NCBI GenBank assembly: GCA_030631415.1
Contig: DAOVLE010000128.1
Span: forward strand, 1-14,815
Source of the DNA: JAAEQG01 sp023133475
GTDB taxonomy: Bacteria; Planctomycetota; Phycisphaerae; UBA1845
DNA: 14,815 nucleotides
Reading direction: 5' to 3'
Shown here: piece after piece, positions 1-7,324 of the stretch
Layout of the letters: the number at the start of each line of letters is the position of its first letter
How positions within the stretch are numbered: position 1 is the first letter of the stretch
Translations under genes and position numbers: made by a program
The notes under the pieces: generated by a model
What the model saw: the letters and a program-made list of their open reading frames with translations, nothing else
Told to the model about the DNA's origin: nothing
Database searches by the model: none

Positions 1-89
1 AAATTGACGAAATCATAATCGACCAGCGCTAGCATCCGGGTCTGGCTGTCGGCACGTCGGTTTTGCGGGCTGTTTCCCGTCGGGATTGG

Positions 90-980
90 CTATGTCTGGT
101 CAACCCCATGGTAGATAGCCACGTCAAGCCCGGTCTCTGCCACGAGAGTGTCCGCCAGTGCGTCCAATTCCTGGTCGCTTAAAGGCGTGACGAAGCTTTC
201 CGTCGGTTGCCGTGCAATGGTGCAAAGCTGCACCTGGGAGATACAACCACCCGCGCGAATGATGCCCCGCAAGCGCGCCATAAAGGCCTGAAATTCCGCT
301 TGCGGCGGCAAGGAACCGTGTATACGCATCCACAGCGATTGGATGTATACCGGGCGTAGGCGGGCGGTGTGGATGATGCTCTCCACCACGTGGGCCAGTG
401 AATAGTTCGGACGGTTGACCGTTCGGAAATGCTCCTCTGTGCCGGCGTCCAGTTTCGCCCAGATTTCGCCCTGGTTGGCATCCATCACCTGCAACCCTTG
501 CACTACCCCAGGTGTGCTGAGATAGCAGGCGTTGGTGATCAGCACGATCTTGACGGAGTCCAGCTTGTGGGCTCGCTTCAGATCGGCAGCCAGTTCGACG
601 GCGGCGGCAAATTGCGGGCAGGTGGTCGGCTCTCCATCGCCGGAGAAAGCGATGTCGTTTATCCGCCGCAAGCCGGCGGGCACCTGGGCGAATTGTGGAT
701 GCTCGAAGAGCGAACCGTCGGTGGCCCAGCCTAACATCTGGTCCAGTTCACGCCGCAGAGTATCGAGCTTGACACCACCCCGCCGTGGCGGCGGCGAGGT
801 GCGATCCACTTGGCAGTAGATGCAGTCGAAGTTGCAGACGGCGTCGGGGCTCAGGTTGATCCCGATGCTTAGGCCTTGGCTCCGCCGAGAGATCACCGGG
901 TAGACATACAGGTTGCCGCCCCAATCGCGCGGGTGTTCTGTAAAGGCTCGCAGCTTGTACCGTCTCACCGGTCCGGGCAT
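90..980 (-). CDS. Radical SAM protein of unknown substrate (COG0731-like)
   Basis: A 296-residue protein carrying the radical SAM cluster motif CxxxCxxC (C49, C53, C56, in the context CNFDCIYCQ), which binds a 4Fe-4S cluster and cleaves S-adenosylmethionine to a 5'-deoxyadenosyl radical. SGDGEPT at residues 113-119 fits the SAM-binding stretch that follows the cluster, and IWAKLDAGTEEHF at 173-185 resembles the COG0731 group, whose best-known members act in wyosine base formation. The YPVISRRSQGLSIGINLSP stretch before the cluster is the type seen in uncharacterised planctomycete homologues, so the reaction and substrate are unknown. The ATG at 980 is the natural start because it leaves about 48 residues before the cluster, but no Shine-Dalgarno sequence precedes it: a tandem repeat (986-1013) ends five bases upstream. 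It follows the TolC gene by 165 bp on the same strand; co-transcription is possible but not shown. Family assignment is firm, function open. Confidence 0.88.
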   Translation of the reverse strand: MPGPVRRYKLRAFTEHPRDWGGNLYVYPVISRRSQGLSIGINLSPDAVCNFDCIYCQVDRTSPPPRRGGVKLDTLRRELDQMLGWATDGSLFEHPQFAQVPAGLRRINDIAFSGDGEPTTCPQFAAAVELAADLKRAHKLDSVKIVLITNACYLSTPGVVQGLQVMDANQGEIWAKLDAGTEEHFRTVNRPNYSLAHVVESIIHTARLRPVYIQSLWMRIHGSLPPQAEFQAFMARLRGIIRAGGCISQVQLCTIARQPTESFVTPLSDQELDALADTLVAETGLDVAIYHGVDQT

Positions 981-985
981 TGTCC

Positions 986-1013
986 AGCTATCAGCTTTCA
1001 GCTATCAGCTATC
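986..1013. repeat. Heptamer tandem array, AGCTATC x4
   Basis: Four back-to-back 7-bp units: AGCTATC, AGCTTTC, AGCTATC, AGCTATC, followed by a partial AG. It lies between the start of the radical SAM gene and the palindrome at 1018-1073. Read on the minus strand it forms the immediate leader of the radical SAM gene and displaces any Shine-Dalgarno sequence. Confidence 0.9.
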
Positions 1014-1017
1014 AGTT

Positions 1018-1073
1018 GTAGGGTGGGTTCTATCCGCCGCCCCATTGGAGAAGGCGGGTAGAACCCGCCCTAC
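1018..1073. repeat. GTAGGG-type imperfect palindrome
   Basis: The left arm 1018-1038 (GTAGGGTGGGTTC...CCGCC) and right arm 1053-1073 are reverse complements over 21 bp with two mismatches, around a 14-base centre. The same arm sequence recurs at 3109, 3150-3164 and 7297. It lies downstream of the TolC gene and could fold in RNA from either strand, but no T-run follows, so I do not call it a terminator. Confidence 0.8.
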
Positions 1074-1107
1074 CGAAAACTGCTACCACACGACGACCTC
1101 TTCCCCC

Positions 1108-1139
1108 ATTTTCCATTTTCAATTTTCCATTTTCAATTT
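1108..1139. repeat. Heptamer tandem array, ATTTTCM x4
   Basis: Units alternate ATTTTCC, ATTTTCA, ATTTTCC, ATTTTCA, then ATTT. The array lies six bases beyond the stop codon of the TolC-like gene (1146-1148). The same family appears as eight units at 11210-11265 and, in reverse complement, within 7049-7080. Confidence 0.92.
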
Positions 1140-1145
1140 GCCGAG

Positions 1146-2840
1146 CTATCGTTCGGTTTGGCCGGTGATGACAACCCCATCATATTCCAGGAGCGTGCCT
1201 TTGGACCTTTCAAGCTCGACAATGGCGATACTGTAACTCGCCAGGGAATCCAACATGGTCTGCCGGGCATGAGCCAACGCCTGATGCGCGTTGAGCTCCT
1301 GGTTTAATTGCAGCCAATCCTTACGCTCCGCACGAACCACGGTGGACTCCAGACGGTCCTCACTGGCCTGCATCGAGGCGTAGTTCGGCTGAAGCACGTC
1401 GTAAGCAGTATTCAAGCGGCGGGCCGACACGTTCACATCGAGAATCACCTGCTCGAAAACCTGCTTCAAAGCGGCGATGGCCTGGGCATGGGTGAGACGC
1501 GCCCGACGCTCGGCGGCTCGACGCTGCCGGTTGCCGATGGGCACTTCAAACTCCAGCCCAACGTAGTATTCGTGGAAGTCGTTCTTGGTGACCTCGTCGA
1601 AGCTGCTATCAGCAGTCTTGCCCAGCCCGTCCACCGCATACCGAAACAACACATCGAAGCGGGGCAGCGCATCGTTCTTGGCCGCCCCCACATAGATCTT
1701 GGCGTTGTCGATCTGGAGCTTGGCCTCTTTGAGCTCCTCACGGTGATCCAGGGCGGCTTGAACCTCCGCCAGACGGTCAATGACCACCTGCTCGTAAGGC
1801 AGACGGATCGGCGATCGACCATCACAAACATCGACGGGGATGATCTCGATGTCGTCCGCCAGATCCACAGCCGGATCGTTCATCAGCGAGATCAACCGGT
1901 CCTCTGCATTGCGGACCTCGTTGAGCACCCGCACATGGTCCGACTTGGCAGCCTCCAGCCGTGCCTTGGTCTCGCTGATCTGAATCAACAGCACGTCAAA
2001 ATGGCGGCGTTGGTAAAGCTCTTCGTAAATGCGCTGGTAACCGGCGATCAACCGGGCGGACACCGGCACCAGACGACGCGACTGAGCCAACCGCCAGAAT
2101 GCAGTCTCAGTATCCAGCAGGATGTCGCGCACCCGCTGCCTGAAGCCCAGGTCTGCTATACACCGGTTGTTCCTGGCGATCTTAATCTGGGAACGGTTGA
2201 AATCGAGCCCGAACCCCCGCAACAACGGTTGTTGGAACTGAACCACAAATTGGCTGAAGTATTCCGGCTTAATGGTCTGGAACTGGAAATTGTTCCAGGA
2301 ACGCTGGGTGGACAAGCTGGTGGAAACCTGCATACCTGTCGGCAGCAGTTGACGAATACCACCCTCGATGTTGAAGGTCTGAATCTGCGTGCCCGCCAGA
2401 ACTGAACCGGAAGGCCTATCCTGTTTGTTGTTCGAGATGTTCAGGAAGAAGGTGGCGTCGAACATCGCCTCCGCCTCGACCAGGCGCGTGGTCTCGACGG
2501 CGGGGTTGTAGCTTTCCACCCGAATGGCAAAGTTGTTGGCCAAGGCGCGATGCAGAGTGTCGGGAAGCGTCAACCACAACTGCTCGGAACGCTTCACCGG
2601 GGCGACCCACTCCAAAACGTGGCGGTGAGAAATCGCCTCAGCCTGTTTCTCTTTCGCTTCCGCCTCCGTCTGCAAACGGCGGTGTTGCACCTCCGCCTCT
2701 TCGGGATCGGGCAGGTGCCGGAGCAGACGGGCGCCCTTGATTCTTTCGTCAGCCTCCTCCACCGGCTCCGGGCCCGAGGCGGAAGCAGCAACAGACACCA
2801 GAAGCGACGCCACCATCACAATAGAACTCAATGTTGCCAT
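1146..2840 (-). CDS. TolC-family outer membrane efflux protein
   Basis: A 564-residue protein with the features of outer membrane efflux proteins, which trimerise into a beta-barrel plus a long periplasmic helical tunnel. Residues 1-22 form a signal peptide (hydrophobic core ending ASAS). A charged, helical segment follows (about 27-75), longer than in classical TolC. The first family repeat begins near LWLTLPDTLHRALANNFAIRVE (about 88-109), with QFQQPLLRGFG as the typical strand-turn, and the second near LPYEQVVIDRLAEVQAAL. Heptad-rich helices (TKARLEAAKSDHVRVLNEVRNAEDRL; AAERRARLTHAQAIAALKQVFEQ) match the coiled-coil tunnel. The ATG at 2840 opens directly onto the signal peptide; upstream only a weak AGG is seen. 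It lies 491 bp after the ABC permease and is its likely outer-membrane partner, though that gap holds repeats and a candidate promoter. No membrane fusion protein is encoded nearby. Confidence 0.9.
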   Translation of the reverse strand: MATLSSIVMVASLLVSVAASASGPEPVEEADERIKGARLLRHLPDPEEAEVQHRRLQTEAEAKEKQAEAISHRHVLEWVAPVKRSEQLWLTLPDTLHRALANNFAIRVESYNPAVETTRLVEAEAMFDATFFLNISNNKQDRPSGSVLAGTQIQTFNIEGGIRQLLPTGMQVSTSLSTQRSWNNFQFQTIKPEYFSQFVVQFQQPLLRGFGLDFNRSQIKIARNNRCIADLGFRQRVRDILLDTETAFWRLAQSRRLVPVSARLIAGYQRIYEELYQRRHFDVLLIQISETKARLEAAKSDHVRVLNEVRNAEDRLISLMNDPAVDLADDIEIIPVDVCDGRSPIRLPYEQVVIDRLAEVQAALDHREELKEAKLQIDNAKIYVGAAKNDALPRFDVLFRYAVDGLGKTADSSFDEVTKNDFHEYYVGLEFEVPIGNRQRRAAERRARLTHAQAIAALKQVFEQVILDVNVSARRLNTAYDVLQPNYASMQASEDRLESTVVRAERKDWLQLNQELNAHQALAHARQTMLDSLASYSIAIVELERSKGTLLEYDGVVITGQTER

Positions 2841-2954
2841 CGTTACTTACACACCTGTTCTGCTCACAATATCCCACCAGGTCGGCATGACACATGAAGA
2901 CCTCCGAGCAGAGACCGAGCTCCGCACCGTTGCTCGACCCATGACTCACGGCGG

Positions 2955-2984
2955 ATATTACCCGTGCAACACCGCATCCGTCAA
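2955..2984 (-). promoter_or_regulatory. Candidate sigma70 promoter for the TolC-like gene
   Basis: Read on the minus strand, TTGACG (2979-2984, 5/6 to consensus) is followed after 18 bp by TAATAT (2955-2960, 4/6). This would start transcription near 2948, giving a leader of about 108 nt before the ATG at 2840. It lies between the repeat cassette and the gene, so the TolC gene could be transcribed independently of the ABC genes. The -10 match is modest. Confidence 0.35.
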
Positions 2985-2999
2985 TGATTGCTTCCAGTG

Positions 3000-3169
3000 T
3001 TTAGCGGCGACAAATCCGCAACGTTTAGCGGCGATCCGAAGGGGAGCGTGGAGTGTGGAGCGCGTAGAAGAAAACGTGAAAAATGGAGAAAACGGTGTAA
3101 TCGCAGTTGTAGGGCGGGTTTCACCCGCTGTTGTGGCATCACGCGGCGGGTAGAACCCGCCCTACAACT
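3000..3169. repeat. Composite intergenic cassette, copy 1
   Basis: In order: a TTTAGCGGCGACAA... half element (3000-3022), a 28-bp element GTTTAGCGGCGATCCGAAGG... (3023-3050), a variable GGAGCG/GTGGAG-rich stretch, AAAACGGTGTAATCGCAGTT (3089-3108), then a palindrome with arms 3105-3128 and 3146-3169 (GTAGGGCGGGTTTCACCCGC / GCGGGTAGAACCCGCCCTAC). The same components in the same order occur at 7173-7318. It fills most of the gap between the ABC permease and the TolC gene, which otherwise shows only the candidate promoter at 2955-2984. Confidence 0.85.
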
Positions 3170-3233
3170 TTCCAGGAAATACTCCGCGATCTCCACGCTC
3201 TCCGCAGTGCGAGAAATGCGGGCTAGGAACTGA

Positions 3234-3274
3234 ATGGTGGGTTCCACCTCGCTCCGCGAGGTTCCACCCACCAT
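3234..3274. repeat. GGTGGGTTCCACC palindrome, orientation A
   Basis: The left arm 3234-3252 (ATGGTGGGTTCCACCTCGC) and right arm 3256-3274 (GCGAGGTTCCACCCACCAT) flank a TCC loop. Outer and inner segments are complementary; the central TTCCACC/GGTTCCA part is not fully so. The core from GGTGGG to CCCACC is the exact reverse complement of the core at 14207-14242. Confidence 0.85.
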
Positions 3275-3290
3275 ACCTCTGCATCTTCCA

Positions 3291-3305
3291 CCGGCGAAAC
3301 GCCGG
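3291..3305 (-). terminator. Short GC hairpin after the ABC permease
   Basis: CCGGCG-AAA-CGCCGG is a perfect 6-bp stem with a three-base loop, 26 bases beyond the permease stop codon (3332-3334) on the minus strand. No T-run follows, so it is at best a weak or factor-assisted terminator. Confidence 0.25.
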
Positions 3306-3331
3306 CGCCGCCGGAGTGCTGGTAGTATTGC

Positions 3332-6277
3332 TCAATAGGCCTGGAGAGCATCCACGATATTGTTGCGGGCGGCATGCCGCGCCGGCCCCACGCCGGCTAA
3401 CAGGGCGATAAACAGCGTCAGAATGACCGCACCGACAACCCGACTCCAGGGAATCGCAAATCCCAACTCCACGCCCACGAGTTGTTCGGTGATGTAGTTC
3501 ATCGAGTAGGCGGTGTGCAACCCCAACCCCACCCCAATCACACATCCCATCACCCCAAGGGTCAATGCCTCCGACAACACCAGACGCACGATCTGCGATT
3601 TGACAGCCCCCACAGCCCGTAACACCGCGATCTGCCTGGTGCGGGCGTTGACGCTGGCAGTGATCAGGTTGGCCACCCCCAACGTGGCTACCAGCAGAGC
3701 AATCATGGGTATGACCGAAACCAGCAAAGTGGCCCGACGGATATCCTGATCTATGCTCTGCTTAAGGCGGCGCACCGAACCGCCCTGAGCATCCGGTCGC
3801 CCCAAGGCGCAGGCTATCTTGCGCATGACCAATTGCTCGCGGAACAACTCCCAACGGGCCTGCGGGGTGAGGTCTTCCCAAATCTCAGCCGCCAACAACC
3901 CGGCGCCGAAAAGCGGCTTGCTCTGCTGCTCACGGGTCTGGGCGACAAAGGACAATGCCTGCTCATAACGTGTCAGCTCGGAACCAGCCTCGGGGGTGAG
4001 CCCGGACTTACCCTCCGCAAAGCCCGACAGCGAGTCAGCCACGCCGCCCAAACGCTCGGCTTCACAAGGCAAATAGGGTGCCCATGCCAGCATGCTCCGC
4101 GCTACTGATTCAAGGCCCAGAGACGGTGGGGTTTGAGATTCAAAATCCGCGGGAGGCTCCATCTCCGGAAAGTCGAAATCCAGCAGAATGGTGGAAATCT
4201 CATCGATCAGGAACTTGTCCCGGGCATCGTCCAAGGTGCCCAAAACCGCACCGCTGGCAGCCAGCGTCATATAGCTATCCGCCTGAAAGTAGCTCACCGC
4301 GATGTCCAACGCCGGCGATTGCACCACACCAGCCACCTCAAACTCCGCAGTCCGGTTGCTGATGGTCAGCTTCACGCGATCTCCGTAGTGCAGGTTCAGC
4401 CCCCGAGAACTCTCCGGCGGCAGCAGCAGGTATCCACCCGCCCGCAGCTTGGCAAGGGCCTCCTCCTGGTTGCCTTCCAGGAACTCCAGCTTGGCCATGC
4501 TAAGAAAGGACTCCGGCTCACCGGCTACGAACATGGTGAAGGGCTTGAGCAAACGCATGAACGCGGACTTCTCCGTGCCCACTGTGCAAACGATGTTGTG
4601 GATGGCGGTGCACTCACCGACACCGGGAAGCTGCCTGACATTCTCCAGCCGCGATCGAGATACTGGTTCCCGCGCCCATACGAACGCCTCCGCCAGGCGG
4701 CTGGGGAAGTCCCATGCCGCCGTGATACTCTCGCCACGAACCGCCAGATACACGATCAAAGACAAACCCACCATCAGCATCCAGCAGATGCCCGCGCTTC
4801 GCCACGGCGCACGGCTGATCTGGTCACGGGCAAGCTTGCGATTGATCCTCAGCAGCGACGCCACCCCGCCAACCACAGCCCAACCGATCAACATTATCAC
4901 AGCCGGGGCAATCAGCACATACGCCAGATATATGGTGACTGTCCCACACAAAGCCACCACCGGCTTGAACCACAACGCATGATCCACGGAACCGAGCATC
5001 CAATGATGCGCGCCCAGCGACAACACACCCAGCACGCCCACCACCACGATCCATATCCAACGGGGCGGCTGAGATTCGGGATTGACGGCGCTTAGAGGTG
5101 AAACCCGCCCCACCTGGATCAGCAATACGACGCTGCCCACTAGAGTGGTCAACAGCCCGCCGATGACCGCCAACTGAAGCCCCCAACCGCTGACCAGCAC
5201 CTGCGGCACGTAGTCGGGCACCAGGCCGGCACCTAGATGGGTCAGCCCAATCCCCACCGGGACACCCATTGCGGTCCCGACGATCCCGATCGGCAACAGC
5301 TCCACCAGCACCAGAGCGGTCAACTGTGCCCGGGTCACCCCCACGCAGCGCATCATCCCCAGCGAAACCATCCGCTCGACGATGCCCATCCCCATCGTGG
5401 TCACGATGATGAAGAATGAAGTCAACAGTGCGATGAACGCCACCAGGACAAGGATCAGTTGCGTGATCCGTTCGGCTTCTTCCAACTGCTTGAGACGGGC
5501 TGCCGCAGTGAGGACCTGGACGCCGGCCTTCTTGTCAAGAGCAACCTTGCCGATGTCCTCCGCGGTTCGGGCCAAAGCCGGCGACGAGCTGTCCTTCAGC
5601 ATGATGTCGATGATCGTAACAATGCCGGCTTCGCGTTTTAGCTCTTGCAGGTCTTCGAGGTTGACCTGTATCTCAGGTCGCTGGAACTCGCCCACCCGAG
5701 GGCGCTCGAAGGTGCCGACAATGGTAAACCCCATCTCCCGCCCGGCACACTCGAGGATCACCTTATCGTCGATGGCCAGACCCGATTCGCGAGCCGAGAG
5801 AGCTTCAATGACGGCAGCACCCCGTTCGCCCGGTTCGATTCGCCGGCCGGTGAGGGTCTTTAGCTCGCGGAACGCTTCCTCGGTGGCGGGGACGATTCCG
5901 TTGGCATCGACTTCGGCGACGAGTTCTTTTCCCGGCGATTCCGCTCCGGGACGGGCTGAATCAGCCGCCCAACGCAGCAAGTTGACTCGCCGCAGCAGGC
6001 GGGTGGTGACCGCCTCGACGTTGTCCAGTTGGCTGATGGGTTCCGCCAGCCCCTGCCGCACCTTTCCCCAGTGTCCGCCGGGGGACTGCACGGTGATGTG
6101 GCTATTGCCGAGCCAGTGCGAGACAACTTGATCGGAAACGGCGTGACGAATGGACTCGTAGAACGAGGTCATGGTGACCACGGTTCCCACGCCGAGCGCT
6201 ACCGCCAGCAGCGAGGCTGACACCCGCCCGGGCTTAGCCCGCCAACTTCGCGTAGCTAGCTGCAACCAGTGCCGCAT
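3332..6277 (-). CDS. ABC transporter permease with two FtsX domains (YbbP-like layout)
   Basis: A 981-residue integral membrane protein of the type VII (MacB/LolC/YbbP) class, which couples ATP hydrolysis in the cytoplasm to movements of periplasmic domains and moves or extracts envelope substrates. TM1 is at about 20-38, followed by a MacB-like periplasmic domain (to about 270), then an FtsX core with three helices (about 272-297, 322-349, 363-390) ending RVSPLSAVNP. Several central helices follow (about 407-512), then a second large periplasmic region, and a second FtsX core at about 850-965 ending in GPARHAARNNIVDAL. The ATG at 6277 is preferred: GGAAAAGG precedes it and it opens on RHWLQLATRSW before TM1; upstream ATGs (6289, 6346) lie deeper inside the ATPase gene. 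It overlaps the ATPase gene by 44 bp, indicating coupled translation. About 130 residues before the last FtsX core (roughly 717-847) look helical and unlike the usual periplasmic domain. Substrate unknown. Confidence 0.92.
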   Translation of the reverse strand: MRHWLQLATRSWRAKPGRVSASLLAVALGVGTVVTMTSFYESIRHAVSDQVVSHWLGNSHITVQSPGGHWGKVRQGLAEPISQLDNVEAVTTRLLRRVNLLRWAADSARPGAESPGKELVAEVDANGIVPATEEAFRELKTLTGRRIEPGERGAAVIEALSARESGLAIDDKVILECAGREMGFTIVGTFERPRVGEFQRPEIQVNLEDLQELKREAGIVTIIDIMLKDSSSPALARTAEDIGKVALDKKAGVQVLTAAARLKQLEEAERITQLILVLVAFIALLTSFFIIVTTMGMGIVERMVSLGMMRCVGVTRAQLTALVLVELLPIGIVGTAMGVPVGIGLTHLGAGLVPDYVPQVLVSGWGLQLAVIGGLLTTLVGSVVLLIQVGRVSPLSAVNPESQPPRWIWIVVVGVLGVLSLGAHHWMLGSVDHALWFKPVVALCGTVTIYLAYVLIAPAVIMLIGWAVVGGVASLLRINRKLARDQISRAPWRSAGICWMLMVGLSLIVYLAVRGESITAAWDFPSRLAEAFVWAREPVSRSRLENVRQLPGVGECTAIHNIVCTVGTEKSAFMRLLKPFTMFVAGEPESFLSMAKLEFLEGNQEEALAKLRAGGYLLLPPESSRGLNLHYGDRVKLTISNRTAEFEVAGVVQSPALDIAVSYFQADSYMTLAASGAVLGTLDDARDKFLIDEISTILLDFDFPEMEPPADFESQTPPSLGLESVARSMLAWAPYLPCEAERLGGVADSLSGFAEGKSGLTPEAGSELTRYEQALSFVAQTREQQSKPLFGAGLLAAEIWEDLTPQARWELFREQLVMRKIACALGRPDAQGGSVRRLKQSIDQDIRRATLLVSVIPMIALLVATLGVANLITASVNARTRQIAVLRAVGAVKSQIVRLVLSEALTLGVMGCVIGVGLGLHTAYSMNYITEQLVGVELGFAIPWSRVVGAVILTLFIALLAGVGPARHAARNNIVDALQAY

Positions 6278-6971
6278 CACCTTTTCCATCCGTTTCGATT
6301 TCGCCGACCACCACCCCATCCTTGAGCACGATAGCCCGGTCCGCATACGCTGCTCCCGAGGCTTCGTGGGTCACCGTGATGATCGTGCAACCATGCTCCG
6401 AAGCCAGCCTCCGCAGCAGTTTCCAGATATCCTCCGCGTGCCGCGAGTCGAGGTTGCCGGTAGGCTCGTCAGCCAGCACGATCGCCGGGTCGTTGACCAA
6501 CGCCCGGGCAATAGCCACCCGTTGCTGCTCACCACCCGACAGTGCCTGCGGGCGATGCGTGCTACGATGCGACAGGTCGATCAAGCCCAACAGCTCGCCA
6601 ACCTTCTGATCGAGCAAAGCCTTGCCCACCCCGTCCACCAGTAGCGGCAGGGCGACATTCTCCGCCGCCGACAGGGTCGGCAACAGGTTAAACACCTGGA
6701 AAATGATCCCAATCCGGCGCCGCCGGAACAGGGTCCGCCGGCGGTCGCTCATGCCCGCGAGGTCTTGCCCCTCAACCAGCAGTCGGCCCGAGGTAGGCAG
6801 GTCCAGCCCGCCGATCAGGTGGAGCAACGTGCTTTTGCCCGACCCGCTGGCACCCATTATCGCCAGGAACTCCCCCTGCTCGACGGTGAGGTTGATACCG
6901 CGTAGAGCGTGCACCACCTCACCGCCGCGATAGTCCTTGGTAAGCTCTTCTATCTGTAATACCGCACCCAT
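6234..6971 (-). CDS. ABC transporter ATP-binding protein (MacB/LolD/YbbA type)
   Basis: A 245-residue cytoplasmic ATPase with every expected motif: Walker A GASGSGKST (40-48), Q-loop FQVFNLLP (91-98), signature LSGGEQQ (144-150), Walker B IVLADEP (164-170), D-loop GNLD (172-175) and H-loop histidine H202. The length is that of the LolD/YbbA/MacB nucleotide-binding domain, and GIIFQVFNLLPTLSAAENVALPL is characteristic of this export/extraction group. It should dimerise under the permease encoded directly downstream, whose start lies inside this gene. The frame stays open to 7160, but residues from that region would be translated tandem repeats (NAETQRRRDAEKK, PFSIFNFPFSPFS), so I place the start at ATG 6971, where MGAVLQIEELTKDY begins the conserved fold. 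No Shine-Dalgarno sequence is obvious; a TACAAT hexamer seven bases upstream suggests a leaderless message. Confidence 0.95.
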   Translation of the reverse strand: MGAVLQIEELTKDYRGGEVVHALRGINLTVEQGEFLAIMGASGSGKSTLLHLIGGLDLPTSGRLLVEGQDLAGMSDRRRTLFRRRRIGIIFQVFNLLPTLSAAENVALPLLVDGVGKALLDQKVGELLGLIDLSHRSTHRPQALSGGEQQRVAIARALVNDPAIVLADEPTGNLDSRHAEDIWKLLRRLASEHGCTIITVTHEASGAAYADRAIVLKDGVVVGEIETDGKGDAALVAASYAKLAG

Positions 6972-6978
6972 GGCGCGT

Positions 6979-7007
6979 ATTGTAGACCCACCGACGTATT
7001 TGATCCA
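6979..7007 (-). promoter_or_regulatory. Candidate promoter giving a leaderless ABC transcript
   Basis: TACAAT (5/6 to the -10 consensus) occupies 6979-6984 on the minus strand, with seven bases to the ATG at 6971, so the usual start distance falls on the A of that codon. At 17 bp spacing the -35 is TGGATC (7002-7007), only 3/6. No ribosome binding site is apparent, which fits leaderless translation but proves nothing. Confidence 0.35.
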
Positions 7008-7014
7008 CCACGCA

Positions 7015-7080
7015 GAGAATGGAGAATGGAGAATGGAGAATGGAGAAAATGGAAAATTAAAAATGGAAAATGGAAAATGG
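7015..7080. repeat. Two fused heptamer arrays, GGAGAAT and ATGGAAA
   Basis: A partial GAGAAT (7015-7020), three GGAGAAT units (7021-7041), then GGAGAAA, ATGGAAA, ATTAAAA, ATGGAAA, ATGGAAA and ATGG (7042-7080), all in register at 7 bp. The second half is the reverse complement of the ATTTTCC family at 1108 and 11210. It lies upstream of the ABC ATPase gene. The rest of the 6972-7324 gap holds the octamer array and the second composite cassette, with no gene. Confidence 0.92.
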
Positions 7081-7124
7081 GGGGATGGGGTAGGAAACAT
7101 TGTTATTGGGTGCACTCTCTTCTT

Positions 7125-7156
7125 CTCTGCGTCTCTGCGTCTCTGCGTCTCTGCGT
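7125..7156. repeat. Octamer tandem array, CTCTGCGT x4
   Basis: Four perfect copies of CTCTGCGT in 32 bases, the only array in the window with an 8-bp rather than 7-bp period. Read on the minus strand it encodes the NAETQRRRDAE string that falsely extends the ABC ATPase frame. Confidence 0.92.
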
Positions 7157-7172
7157 TCAAGAAAAATGTGGG

Positions 7173-7322
7173 TCAGCGGCGACAAGTCCACAGCGTTTAG
7201 CGGCGACCCGAAGGGGAGCGTGTAGAAGGGGAGCGTGTAGAAGAAGAGCGTGCAAAGTGGAGCGCGAAAAACTGCGAAAACGGCGTAATCACAGTTGTAG
7301 GGCGGGTTTCACCCGCCTTTTT
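7173..7322. repeat. Composite intergenic cassette, copy 2
   Basis: Same order as 3000-3169: a TCAGCGGCGACAAGTCC half element (7173-7194), a 28-bp GTTTAGCGGCGACCCGAAGG... element (7195-7222), two further GGGGAGCGTGTAGAAG-like stretches, a GAAAACGGCGTAATCACAGT segment, then GTAGGGCGGGTTTCACCCGCC ending at 7318. The right-hand arm of the palindrome found in copy 1 is missing. The remaining GGCGGGT-TTC-ACCCGCC hairpin (7301-7317) is followed by TTTTT, and the zinc ribbon gene's stop codon is at 7325. Confidence 0.85.
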
Positions 7323-7324
7323 AC

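Noticed and set aside
1..89. Possible end of another gene or terminator at the left edge
   Set aside because: Too short to show a frame with recognisable content. CCCGTCGGG near 77-85 is only a trivial palindrome with no T-run.
1308..2405. A 365-codon open frame on the plus strand opposite the TolC-like gene
   Set aside because: It is a shadow of the minus-strand gene, which has a signal peptide and both efflux-protein repeats; the plus-strand translation shows no recognisable domain.
2981..3274. Short open frames sharing peptides such as PQRLAA-RRGA and SCRAGFTR with frames near 7160-7320
   Set aside because: The shared peptides come from the duplicated non-coding cassette, not from a protein family; there are no ribosome binding sites and frames break within the variable core.
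7301..7322. GGCGGGT-TTC-ACCCGCC hairpin followed by TTTTT, looking like a plus-strand terminator
   Set aside because: No plus-strand gene lies upstream. It is a truncated copy of the dispersed palindrome, and for the minus-strand zinc ribbon gene the T-run would be on the wrong side.
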